Assembly: GCA_035652815.1 (NCBI GenBank)
Contig: DASRDB010000017.1
Coordinates: forward strand, 1 to 64,000
DNA from: DASRDB01 sp035652815
GTDB lineage: Bacteria; Chloroflexota; Ktedonobacteria; Ktedonobacterales; Ktedonobacteraceae
DNA length: 64,000 nucleotides
Direction: 5' to 3'
Part shown: positions 7,034 to 14,995 of the stretch, one piece after another
Layout: every line of letters begins with the position of its first letter
Numbering within the stretch: position 1 is the stretch's first letter
Made by a program: the position numbers and the translations under genes
Notes under the pieces: model-generated
Seen by the model: the letters and a program-made list of their open reading frames with translations, nothing else
Told to the model about the DNA's origin: nothing
Database searches by the model: none

Positions 7034-7486
7034 ATGTTGCTATGGTTCGTTTTCCTGGGCCTGTTGTTCGCTGTATGGTGTGCAATCACTGCGCGCTACA
7101 TGCACGTGTTCGTCCACCATCTTGAGGCAGAGCGGTCCCAGGAACAAGAAAAAGAGAGGGTAACAACAATGCAAGGCATAAAGCTTATGCCTCCACCAGA
7201 GCCACCAGAGCCACCGGCCAATGCGCCAAGCGTCAAGATATGCGTGGCTTGCTGGAAAAGCGATTATACGACAGATACACTCTGCTCGTATGATGGCGCA
7301 CTGCTTCAGCCAGCAGAACATCTCCAACTCGCCTTCGAAGCAGGGCTGCTGGCAAAAGCCATTGAGGATGGCTCGCCGGTCTTTACCGACGAAGAGCGCA
7401 GCAGGCTGTTCTGGATAGCATTGCGTGGCAATCGCGAACTCGTTCAACTACGCAGTACGCAATGGGAAGGTGGAGAGACGGCATGA
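7034..7486 (+). CDS. Membrane protein with a small Cys motif, unknown function
   Basis: The 150-residue protein starts MLLWFVFLGLLFAVWCAITA, a single membrane helix, with GAGGAAG four bases before the ATG. A charged stretch and a PPPEPPEPP linker follow, then ICVACWKSDYTTDTLCSYDG, which could bind zinc, and a helical C-terminus. Inside the frame, AAAGAGAGGGTAACAACA precedes an in-frame ATG at 7169, the same leader motif as other genes of this block. A shorter cytosolic form without the helix could therefore also be made. Confidence 0.6.
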   Translation: MLLWFVFLGLLFAVWCAITARYMHVFVHHLEAERSQEQEKERVTTMQGIKLMPPPEPPEPPANAPSVKICVACWKSDYTTDTLCSYDGALLQPAEHLQLAFEAGLLAKAIEDGSPVFTDEERSRLFWIALRGNRELVQLRSTQWEGGETA

Positions 7487-8244
7487 TCGCGAAGGTGAAT
7501 GGCCTCGTTGAGCAACAACGCAGGAAGCTGCGCCGGGCACGCCAGGTGTCCAACAGTCTGCAAGCCTCCTGGTGGCAGCGTTCGATGGGGGGAGGAGCAT
7601 CGCTCCCTGGGTCAACACCGGTGGAGTATCTGGAAACAGTGCGTATGCCGACAGTAAACGTTCGACCAGGACCTGCACAACAGCCTGCTCCTCGCTCGCG
7701 TACCACTACCCCGCTGCCAGAAGCCTGGCCGGGTGGGCCTGCGCGGCCAGAGTTTTTGGATAGCGACAAAGACTTTGGCACTGTGGAGCTACCCGCAATT
7801 GAGCGCTACGATGTCAAGGTCCTGACCACACACGAACTGGTGCGTGAGGAAGTCAAACGCTTCCTCAGAGAACACCATCGTTCGCCGGATGTCGTCTTGC
7901 TCAGCCCGCTACGGCTGCTGAATGTGCCATCCAGGTGGTGGAACCGGTATCTGGTGGTCTTTGAAAACGGACAGCAAACGTTCGTCGCCTTGCGCGAGTT
8001 TCCAGGTCTGCGCGAGGATGAAGCGCGGGGTATGGTGGAACCCGCAGAGAATTTCTATCTGTGTATCACACAATCTTACAAAATTTTGCCCGATTTTTTA
8101 CGCACCGATACTAGCAACGACCACCGTTGTGTTATCCACACCCCCCCGTTCATTGGCCTGCTCGATGAGACGTTGCACGCTTTCCTCGGGCGAATATTGC
8201 TCCACAATATCACCGATCTCTTCATCGCTCAGCAATTGCCATAG
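7483..8244 (+). CDS. Hypothetical protein with a 3' end overlapping a convergent gene
   Basis: The frame starts at ATG 7483, overlapping the upstream stop as ATGA. The first part is basic and helical (NGLVEQQRRKLRRARQ), followed by a Pro-rich linker (about residues 40-90) and an alpha/beta domain (about 105-200). The final roughly 48 residues are encoded by DNA that is antisense to the conserved C-terminus of the PP2C gene (8098-9144). A real protein is unlikely to need that tail, so the gene is probably cut off near 8098 and reads on into foreign sequence. Function unknown. Confidence 0.5.
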   Translation: MIAKVNGLVEQQRRKLRRARQVSNSLQASWWQRSMGGGASLPGSTPVEYLETVRMPTVNVRPGPAQQPAPRSRTTTPLPEAWPGGPARPEFLDSDKDFGTVELPAIERYDVKVLTTHELVREEVKRFLREHHRSPDVVLLSPLRLLNVPSRWWNRYLVVFENGQQTFVALREFPGLREDEARGMVEPAENFYLCITQSYKILPDFLRTDTSNDHRCVIHTPPFIGLLDETLHAFLGRILLHNITDLFIAQQLP

Positions 8245-9144
8245 ACCATCAGTACACAACAGGATGAGTTCGCCTTCCTGCACTTTTTCGGTAAAGGCAT
8301 CCACCTCTACCTTCTCCAAACCGAGGCAGCGATAAATCTTGTTGCGCTCTGGATGCGCCCGGGCCTGCTCGTCGGTCAGCAATCCCGCCGTTACCTGGTC
8401 AGCCACCAGCGAATGATCCTTCGTTATCTGTCTGACCTGCCCATTTCTCACCACGTACACCCTGCTATCCCCCACATTTGCCGCGTACAATGTATCGCCT
8501 AGCACTACAGCAGCTACGCACGTCGTTCCCATCATCTTTTCTTTTGACGCGGCTGGCGATTTTGCTTTGTTTTCCTGGTAAATGCGCTCGTTGGCATACT
8601 CAATGGCCTGCTTTAATGCCGTCGCTGTATCCCTGCCGTCGTCCGCATAATAGGCCTCGCGGACAGCAGAGACTGCCAACTGGCTTGCCTGTTCACCTCC
8701 AGTATGCCCACCCAGCCCATCGGCCACTACAAACAATGCGCCTTTCTTCGATAACAAGTCAGAGTCTTGTGGCATATAGGAGAGGAAGCTATCCTCGTTC
8801 TCTGAACGCACACGACCTATATCGCTGCGCTCTCCAACACATATACTGAAAAGAGAAGTCATAACCTGTATCTTCCTTTCTTCAAAGCCGAATAAGCGCC
8901 TCCAACGGGCGAGGAACGCTCGCCAATGCTCAACCGATACGCTGAGGGTCAAATCGTACAGCGTAAGACTCCAGAGCCGTAATAGCCCTTGAGAGACTTG
9001 TTGGCGCACCGCTTCACGATAGCAGTCCCGAAATGTCTGGAGCATCTCGCGCTCCCATTCCTTGCGGAACTCTGTTGGATAACACTGCACCAACAATCTG
9101 TAAACCCGAAACGAAAAGGGTGCTGCCTCTTTCGCTGGAGTCAT
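8098..9144 (-). CDS. PP2C-family Ser/Thr phosphatase fused to a permease-prefix-like domain
   Basis: Residues 10-90 (FRVYRLLVQCYPTEFRKEWEREML...) look like the domain that precedes MacB-type permeases linked to PadR regulators. From M95 (position 8862) a complete PP2C phosphatase follows: SENEDSF, VVADGLGGHTGGE, GDSRVYV, CTDGLW and DNTTVVV carry the metal-binding Asp residues. The protein would remove phosphate from Ser/Thr targets of the many kinases in this genome. AAAGGAAG lies about 10 bases before M95, so a free phosphatase could also be made. It overlaps the PadR gene by 4 bp, so both are one transcript. Confidence 0.85.
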   Translation of the reverse strand: MTPAKEAAPFSFRVYRLLVQCYPTEFRKEWEREMLQTFRDCYREAVRQQVSQGLLRLWSLTLYDLTLSVSVEHWRAFLARWRRLFGFEERKIQVMTSLFSICVGERSDIGRVRSENEDSFLSYMPQDSDLLSKKGALFVVADGLGGHTGGEQASQLAVSAVREAYYADDGRDTATALKQAIEYANERIYQENKAKSPAASKEKMMGTTCVAAVVLGDTLYAANVGDSRVYVVRNGQVRQITKDHSLVADQVTAGLLTDEQARAHPERNKIYRCLGLEKVEVDAFTEKVQEGELILLCTDGLWQLLSDEEIGDIVEQYSPEESVQRLIEQANERGGVDNTTVVVASIGA

Positions 9145-9521
9145 GCCTGGCCTCCTAGCATCTCAGGACCGCTCAGCACCTGCTTTTCACGGGCCAGCCG
9201 CACAACCTGTTCAAGCCGCTCCACCTCAGCGCGCACCACGCGCCGCCCAAAGCCGGTCAGACGATAGTAGCGCCTGCGCTCGTCATCCATTGCTGGATCA
9301 GGCCGTTCGCCGGACTCCTCGATCAAGCCATCGGCCATCATCCGCTTGATCGAACCATATAAGGTTCCCGGCCCCATACGTATTGTGCCTCCAGTGCGCG
9401 CCGCCACCTCCTGCATGATGCCATAGCCGTGTCGTTCGCCATCAACCAGGGCCAGCAGGATATGCAGAACCGCAGGAGTCAATGGCAGCAGAGATCGCGG
9501 ATCTCGCTTTTCATCGCTCAC
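9141..9521 (-). CDS. PadR-family transcriptional regulator
   Basis: This 126-residue protein starts at GTG 9521 with AAGGAG six bases upstream; a TTG at 9536 is in frame but lies over the ribosome site. The winged helix follows the PadR pattern: LTPAVLHILLALVDGERHGYGIMQEV, GPGTLYGSIKRMMADGLIEE and RRRYYRLTGFGR. PadR proteins usually repress the operon they head. The coupled downstream PP2C gene and the direct repeat at 9573-9602 support autoregulation. Confidence 0.9.
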   Translation of the reverse strand: MSDEKRDPRSLLPLTPAVLHILLALVDGERHGYGIMQEVAARTGGTIRMGPGTLYGSIKRMMADGLIEESGERPDPAMDDERRRYYRLTGFGRRVVRAEVERLEQVVRLAREKQVLSGPEMLGGQA

Positions 9522-9572
9522 ATGTTTCTCCTTCAACTCAATAATCTTTCATGGTTAATTTACTATCGGTAG

Positions 9573-9602
9573 CTGATATAACTGTAACTGATATATCTGT
9601 CA
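9573..9602. promoter_or_regulatory. Tandem 15-bp repeat, probable PadR operator
   Basis: CTGATATAACTGTAA (9573-9587) is followed directly by CTGATATATCTGTCA (9588-9602), 12 of 15 bases or more alike. The site lies about 50 bp upstream of the padR start in an AT-rich stretch, where the promoter must be. Confidence 0.6.
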
Positions 9603-9765
9603 TTGTTATAGTACACGATTTTCCTGCAACTGTCAAGGTGGCTAAAAAATGCATAGAACGTTACCAATAGAAAGGCGCTCCGTCATAGGAAATAGACCAC
9701 AGTAGGTAAGATGGGAAGGAATGCTCAAGTCTCCCACAAATATTCGGGAAAAGGGAAAGTAGCAT

Positions 9766-10731
9766 ATGGTCACATTGTTGATAATCGGGGGAATTATTTG
9801 TCTCCTGGCCGCATTCGTTGGTTCGCTGGTCGCATTACGGCTACAATATCGTTTTCTGACAGGCACGAAAGTTGAGCGAAAAGCCTGGGAGCAGGCCCAG
9901 GAAGGACACCAGAGGCAATGGGAAGAACAGCAGGAAAGACACCAGAGACAATGGGAAGAACAACAGGAAAAGCACATATACGCTGCTGAACAAAAGCTCG
10001 ACGCGAAGGTCGAGCAGGTGCAGGAAGCCTGGAAAGCCTGGGAAAAGAAAGATGAGCAGCGTATCATTGGCTTGAACCTGGAATACGACCTCGCTCGCCT
10101 GCCCTACGTGGAAGATACTCCGGTGACGCAGGCTGATCTCGAAGCAGGCACCGATATTCCCGCCAACTGGCAACCGCCCTCCTTCTATCGTGCCGACCTG
10201 AAAGGACGCGACTTTTCCCGGCGCTACTTACGAGATACAAACCTGCGCGAGGCCAATCTGAGCGATGCAAACCTCTACATGGCTGACCTGCGTGGGGCAT
10301 GTCTCGCTGGAGCCAATTTGCAAAACTCTAATCTCACAGGCGCAAATCTGCAAGGCGCAGACCTGCGGAGAGCCAACCTCTCCAGCGCAAACCTGCTCGT
10401 TGCAGACATTGAGGGAGCTATTTTCTACGAGGCCAATCTTTCTGGCACGCGCAATCTCAAAGCGGAACAACTCTACACCGCACACTATGACCATACTACC
10501 ATCATTGATCCCAACATCGACCTCACCGTCCCACGTTTGAGAAGCATTCGCCTGAAACCTCTGCCCGTCCAGGAAACAGACAAGCCGACAGCATCTCGCC
10601 AGGCACATGCAGACGATGCTGCGTCAGATGAAACCAACGGCCCTCTTCTGTCAGAGCCATCTGAAGATTTCCATATTGAAACCCTTGATACAGCCAACCA
10701 AAATGGCTTGAAACGAGCGAAAGCCGGTTAA
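9766..10731 (+). CDS. Membrane-anchored pentapeptide-repeat protein with coiled coil
   Basis: The 321-residue protein has a membrane helix (about residues 3-28), then a Gln/Glu-rich coiled coil (about 35-95) with an internal duplication of HQRQWEEQQE, then pentapeptide repeats (about 145-235: LREANLSDANLYMADLRGA and similar A(D/N)LXX units), and a polar tail. The repeats form a right-handed beta helix. Members of this class bind other proteins, and some mimic DNA at gyrase. The target here is not evident. AAAGGGAAA precedes the ATG. It is transcribed alone. Confidence 0.75.
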   Translation: MVTLLIIGGIICLLAAFVGSLVALRLQYRFLTGTKVERKAWEQAQEGHQRQWEEQQERHQRQWEEQQEKHIYAAEQKLDAKVEQVQEAWKAWEKKDEQRIIGLNLEYDLARLPYVEDTPVTQADLEAGTDIPANWQPPSFYRADLKGRDFSRRYLRDTNLREANLSDANLYMADLRGACLAGANLQNSNLTGANLQGADLRRANLSSANLLVADIEGAIFYEANLSGTRNLKAEQLYTAHYDHTTIIDPNIDLTVPRLRSIRLKPLPVQETDKPTASRQAHADDAASDETNGPLLSEPSEDFHIETLDTANQNGLKRAKAG

Positions 10732-10763
10732 TCGTTATGAAGGTTTACCAATATCCAGGAATA

Positions 10764-10846
10764 TCATCCTGAGCGCAGCGAAGGACCTCCGTCGCCCAGT
10801 CGGTCGTACTCCTAGCTCACAGACCCTTTGCTGCGCTCAGGATGAC
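10764..10846. repeat. Dispersed imperfect inverted repeat, copy 1
   Basis: TCATCCTGAGCGCAGCG opens the element and CTGCGCTCAGGATGACA closes it, with about 50 bp between. Three related copies occur at 18938, 21565 and 32218. All are intergenic. The rest of the 10732-11118 gap shows nothing else I can name besides the ribosome-site motif at 11101-11112. Confidence 0.8.
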
Positions 10847-11118
10847 AAGGAGCCTATTCACCTTTATTTCATCAATGTTCATCACGATTAACAACTACGT
10901 CATAAAACTTGCGTGCGTTACTCAACTCACTCGACATGACAGGATTCTTTGAAAGACCGGGGCTACTGACATATGGGAAGTAGCTCCAGTTCTTGTACTT
11001 CCCGAAAAAACACAATCATACGTTCTCGAGCAAGGGCAGCCATTGTGCTATACTACCAGCGAAGCAAAGCAGATAGCCAGAAATTCATACAATTTCAAAA
11101 AGAGAGGGTAACATTGTT

Positions 11119-11883
11119 ATGGCAGAACAGGCATTGCCGCTGGCAGGCAAAATAGCATTAGTAACGGGAAGTAGTCAGGGTATTGGACGCGCAACCGCGC
11201 TACGCCTGGCACAATCCGGAGCGGATCTGGTCGTGAATTATCGCAGCAACGCTCAGGCGGCAGAAGAGGTAAAAGCCAGCATCGAAGCAATGGGCAGGCG
11301 CTGCGTCATGATACAGGCAGATGTCAGCCAGGAAGAAGATGTGACGCGCCTTTTCTCTGAAGCAAATGCCTCGCTTGGCCCCATCGCCATCCTTGTGAAC
11401 AATGCGGGAACCACGCGAGATAAACTTATCCTGCAAATGTCGCTGAGCGATTTTGAATATGTTGTTGCCACCAACCTGCGCTCGGCATTTCTTTGCACAC
11501 GAGCGGTGCTGCGCGGCATGATGAAAGCCCGTTGGGGCCGCATCGTCAATATCACCTCGCCGTCTGGACTCTTAGGAAATGCCGGGCAGGCCAACTACGC
11601 TGCCTCCAAAGCCGGTATCGTCGCGCTCACCATCAGCACTGCGCGCGAGATGGCAAGCCGCAACATCACCGCCAATGCCATTGCTCCCGGCTTTATTCCG
11701 ACGGAACTCACATCAACACTTACCGAACAGCAGCGCAAATATATGCTGGATGTGACACCACTTGGACGCTTTGGCACTCCCGAAGAGATCGCAGCCGCCA
11801 TCAACTTCCTTTGCTCTCCAGAAGCAAGCTACATCACGGGCCAGATTCTCTGCGTCGATGGTGGAATGGCAATGCACATCTAA
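11119..11883 (+). CDS. fabG: FabG-like short-chain dehydrogenase/reductase
   Basis: The 254-residue protein is a classical SDR. It has the NADP-binding TGSSQGIG (residues 16-23), NNAG (about 95), and the catalytic set S147, Y160 and K164 (NYAASKAG). PGFIPTEL and the GQILCVDGGMAM ending match 3-oxoacyl-ACP reductases, which reduce beta-ketoacyl-ACP in fatty-acid synthesis. No other fab gene is nearby, so it may be a secondary paralogue acting on another ketone. AAAGAGAGGGTAACATTGTT precedes the ATG, the same leader motif as in the accessory block. Confidence 0.85.
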   Translation: MAEQALPLAGKIALVTGSSQGIGRATALRLAQSGADLVVNYRSNAQAAEEVKASIEAMGRRCVMIQADVSQEEDVTRLFSEANASLGPIAILVNNAGTTRDKLILQMSLSDFEYVVATNLRSAFLCTRAVLRGMMKARWGRIVNITSPSGLLGNAGQANYAASKAGIVALTISTAREMASRNITANAIAPGFIPTELTSTLTEQQRKYMLDVTPLGRFGTPEEIAAAINFLCSPEASYITGQILCVDGGMAMHI

Positions 11884-11958
11884 CCAGATTAGTGAAACTA
11901 TTTTGGTGCAGTTCTTCTCTAAAGGGTAAACACCGGTTCAAGTAAGGAGACTGCACCA

Positions 11959-12819
11959 ATGAGCCTTATAGAAACAAACGAGACGAACCAATTTACGTTC
12001 GAGGACTTTGCCTCGTACCCATTTTACGCAGAGATTAATCGCTCGCTCATGCGAAAAGCCCTTGCTCCGCTTGCAGGACGTCCCAAGAACGAACGATTGA
12101 CCATCGTGGACATGGCATGCGGCACTGGAGCCGTCACGCGCCTGATCGCGGAAGAGATGCAGCGCCAGGGCCGTACTGCACATATTATTGGAGTTGACCC
12201 CTCCGCCGAAGCACTGCGCCGGGCAGAAAAAGGTACGCATGGCTATAACGTGGAGACAGATTTCTTTCAAGGGGAAACCGAAGATCTGCCCTCGCTTGTC
12301 AAACAAGCTGATGTCGCTTTCTTTTGCAACGCGATTCACTTGCTTCCCGATAAACTCTCCGCTTTTCGCCTCATCTCAAGTATTTTGAAGCCAGGAGGCA
12401 TCTTTGCCTGTAATTCTGGCTTCTATCATGGAACTTACGTGGAAGGAACCGAGCGTTTCTATCGCTCCTGGACCAGCCAAGCTGTACGCTGGTTGCGCAA
12501 AGAGCATCCAGAAGTCCGCCTCTCCCGCGAAGCAAAAGCGATGGCTATGCAATGGCTTACTGCAGACGAATATATCGACCAGCTTAAACAGGCAGGATTC
12601 GCGCGCGTGGAAGTCAGCCAGGAACAAGGCAACATTTCGCTGGACGCCTGGCGCGATATCGGCCACTACTGGCTCTTCATCGAAGGCGCTCTCCCTGGTG
12701 TACCACTTCCACTAGGGGCAGAAGCGCTGGGCAAAGCCGTTTACCAGGTCGGTCAGGAGCTAGGCATCACCGAAACGCCGCGCAACTGGTTACAACTGAT
12801 CGCTTACAAATCCGCGTAG
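11959..12819 (+). CDS. Class I SAM-dependent methyltransferase
   Basis: The 286-residue protein has motif I VDMACGTGAVTRLI (about residues 49-62), IIGVDPSAEAL as motif II, and LKPGGIFACNSGFYHG after the fourth strand. The layout is that of small-molecule or quinone-type methyltransferases. The C-terminal part (NWLQLIAYK) closes the fold. The substrate cannot be told. It follows fabG by 75 bp with AAGGAGACTGCACC before the ATG, so it may be co-transcribed with it. Confidence 0.8.
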   Translation: MSLIETNETNQFTFEDFASYPFYAEINRSLMRKALAPLAGRPKNERLTIVDMACGTGAVTRLIAEEMQRQGRTAHIIGVDPSAEALRRAEKGTHGYNVETDFFQGETEDLPSLVKQADVAFFCNAIHLLPDKLSAFRLISSILKPGGIFACNSGFYHGTYVEGTERFYRSWTSQAVRWLRKEHPEVRLSREAKAMAMQWLTADEYIDQLKQAGFARVEVSQEQGNISLDAWRDIGHYWLFIEGALPGVPLPLGAEALGKAVYQVGQELGITETPRNWLQLIAYKSA

Positions 12820-12910
12820 CACTGGTGCAAGCTGACAATGTGCTACAATATAGATAGATGCGTTATGATCTATCTTCATCGTTGTCAAAGGCTACAAAGG
12901 AGCCTGTAGC

Positions 12911-13717
12911 ATGGAATGGGCTATTGCTCTCGCGGCATTTCTGGCCTCGGCAGTCGAATTTGTCGAGGCATTTACTATAGTACTTGTAGTAGGCGTTACC
13001 ATTAACTGGCGAAGTTCTCTGGTTGGAGCATTTGCCGCCGCCGCAACCCTCGTGGTCATCGTCGCGACCCTCGGTGTGGCGCTCGTGCAATGGGTGCCTA
13101 TTGATTACCTTCGCCTGTTCGTCGGTATCATCCTGATTCTCTTCGGTCTGAAGTGGCTGAAAAAATCGATTCTACGCTATAGCGGACTCAAAGCCTTGCA
13201 TGACGAAGAGGCCATCTTTGAAGAAACAATGGCTGAGATTCGCGCGCGTGGAGAGACGGTCGCCCCTCGCGTGCATCCATTCGGTGTAGCGCTCTCATAT
13301 AAATCCGTGCTACTCGAGGGATTGGAAGTGGCCTTCATCGTCATCACCTTTGGTATCTCCAAAACGGCGGGGAGTAACGGCATTGCCTCCGCCGCCATCG
13401 GCGCGGCAGTAGCCGGAGTACTGGTCATACTTGCCGGGGCGCTTATCCGAGCGCCATTAACGAAAGTGCCAGAAAATACCCTGAAATTCATCGTCGGCAT
13501 CATGCTTACCTCCTTCGGCACCTTCTGGACGGGCGAGGGATTTGGCTACTCATGGCCGCTTTCCGATGCCTTCATTCCTATTCTGGCAGCCATCTTTCTC
13601 CTGGCCTCCTTCATCTTCGTCACCTGGCTTAAATGGACGAAACAGCGACACCAGGCGACAGGTAGCGTCTCTGAAGCCGTTATGCCAACCTTAGAAGAGG
13701 AAAAGATTCAGCAATGA
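12911..13717 (+). CDS. Polytopic membrane protein, FTR1/GDT1-like (COG4280 type)
   Basis: The 268-residue protein has about seven membrane helices in two related halves. Each half carries an acidic helix: SAVEFVEAFTIVLVVG (about residues 13-28) and LLEGLEVAFIVITFG (about 134-148). The E-x-x-E pattern in membrane helices is typical of cation transporters of the FTR1 and GDT1/TMEM165 type. I think it matches COG4280, whose substrate is not established. It overlaps the next small gene as ATGA, suggesting a two-subunit unit. Confidence 0.7.
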   Translation: MEWAIALAAFLASAVEFVEAFTIVLVVGVTINWRSSLVGAFAAAATLVVIVATLGVALVQWVPIDYLRLFVGIILILFGLKWLKKSILRYSGLKALHDEEAIFEETMAEIRARGETVAPRVHPFGVALSYKSVLLEGLEVAFIVITFGISKTAGSNGIASAAIGAAVAGVLVILAGALIRAPLTKVPENTLKFIVGIMLTSFGTFWTGEGFGYSWPLSDAFIPILAAIFLLASFIFVTWLKWTKQRHQATGSVSEAVMPTLEEEKIQQ

Positions 13718-13914
13718 AAGTAATTCGGGCCATCTACAATTTCATCGTTGGCGATATGGTGATCCTGGTAGGTGTTCTTCTCACTGCCGTTATACTGGGC
13801 CTTATCAACTTCACCGGCTCACCACTGCGTTCGCTGACGGGCATCATCCTGGTCGTTGCCGTTCTCATTACTCTCCTGGTCACTTTATATGGTGAGTTGC
13901 GGGGCAGATTCTGA
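13714..13914 (+). CDS. Small two-helix membrane protein
   Basis: The 66-residue protein starts MKVIRAIYNFIVGDMVILVG and has two hydrophobic helices (about residues 12-33 and 38-60). It overlaps the upstream transporter-like gene by four bases, so it is probably a coupled small subunit or stabiliser. No conserved family is recognised. Confidence 0.7.
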   Translation: MKVIRAIYNFIVGDMVILVGVLLTAVILGLINFTGSPLRSLTGIILVVAVLITLLVTLYGELRGRF

Positions 13915-13936
13915 TAGAACCGTTTCTATCTTACAA

Positions 13937-13965
13937 TTGACGTGTTAGCACATAACTGCTATGAT
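13937..13965 (+). promoter_or_regulatory. Promoter of the HTH-GAF gene
   Basis: TTGACG (13937-13942) and TATGAT (13960-13965) are exactly 17 bp apart, about 40 bp before the ATG at 14004. Confidence 0.7.
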
Positions 13966-14003
13966 ACACACGCCTGGGCACTACTTTCGCAGGAGGTACC
14001 ATC

Positions 14004-14984
14004 ATGCAGTTTGAAAACGCGGAAAACTGGCGTCAACTTCTCGGGATGATTATCAAAGATAATCGCCTTAAGCAGCGGATCATCGAGGAACTGGGCATAC
14101 AGGGCATCACCTTGAACCGCTGGGTGAGCGGAGAAACAGACCCCCGTCCGCAAAACATCAAGCATTTACTGAACGTTCTTCCCGAATACCGGGAGACGCT
14201 TGGCGATCTGCTCAGTGATGAATACCCCGGCCTTGCTATCACTCCTCCTGAGAGTGCAACTGAAGACATACCCGCCGAGTTCTATGCGCGCGTTTTCGCG
14301 GCACGCGCCAATACCAAAGGACCATTGCGTCACTGGTCGATGACCAACCTGATTATTCAACAGGCCATTGGTCAGCTTGATCCAGATCGTCTCGGCATGG
14401 CGATTACAGTTGTACGCTGCATGCGTTCATCCCGCCATCCGAAAATCTATAGCCTGCGCGAAACGGTAGGATACGGCACACCTCCCTGGGTTGGCAACTT
14501 AGAGCAAAAAGGGATGTTCCTGGGAGCCGAGTCGCTGGCTGGCTATTCCGTGACAGCCCTTCGCCCTATCGAAAACAACGACATCCGCGACAAGCATAAT
14601 CCGCTGCCCGCTCACCAGGTAGAGGGCGAATTGAGTGCCGCCGCGCATCCCATCATGTACTCAGGGCGGGTTGCAGGCTGTATGCTTGTTTCCAGCACCC
14701 AGCTTCACTACTTCCTCTCCCAATATCGTCTCTCACTGATTCACCAGTACGCCAACCTGCTAGCTCTGGCTTTTGATCCCGAGGATTTCTACGATCCCAG
14801 CGAGATTGAATTACAAATGATGCCTTCCCATACGATTCAAAAAGAGCATTTCGCAAACTTCCGTAACCGTGTGACTGCAATCATGGCAAAGGGTGGCATA
14901 ACCAACGCTCAGGCCGAGCAGCAAGTCTGGGAAGAACTCGAAGAGGAACTGTTACGGATAGAAGCAACCGCGAAGTTGAAATAG
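14004..14984 (+). CDS. HTH plus GAF-like sensory regulator
   Basis: The 326-residue protein starts with a helix-turn-helix (about residues 10-75; LGIQGITLNRWVSGETDPRPQN). A domain with the GAF pattern follows (about 95-265), containing VTALRPIEND-like and HPIMYSGRVAGCMLVSSTQ segments. The C-terminal helix is charged. Proteins of this layout are frequent in Ktedonobacteria and are taken as small-ligand-responsive regulators. AGGAGGTACCATC precedes the ATG. The gene at 14996 follows after only 11 bp, so the pair is one operon and may share a signal. Confidence 0.65.
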   Translation: MQFENAENWRQLLGMIIKDNRLKQRIIEELGIQGITLNRWVSGETDPRPQNIKHLLNVLPEYRETLGDLLSDEYPGLAITPPESATEDIPAEFYARVFAARANTKGPLRHWSMTNLIIQQAIGQLDPDRLGMAITVVRCMRSSRHPKIYSLRETVGYGTPPWVGNLEQKGMFLGAESLAGYSVTALRPIENNDIRDKHNPLPAHQVEGELSAAAHPIMYSGRVAGCMLVSSTQLHYFLSQYRLSLIHQYANLLALAFDPEDFYDPSEIELQMMPSHTIQKEHFANFRNRVTAIMAKGGITNAQAEQQVWEELEEELLRIEATAKLK

Positions 14985-14995
14985 CCCGTGCCTCT

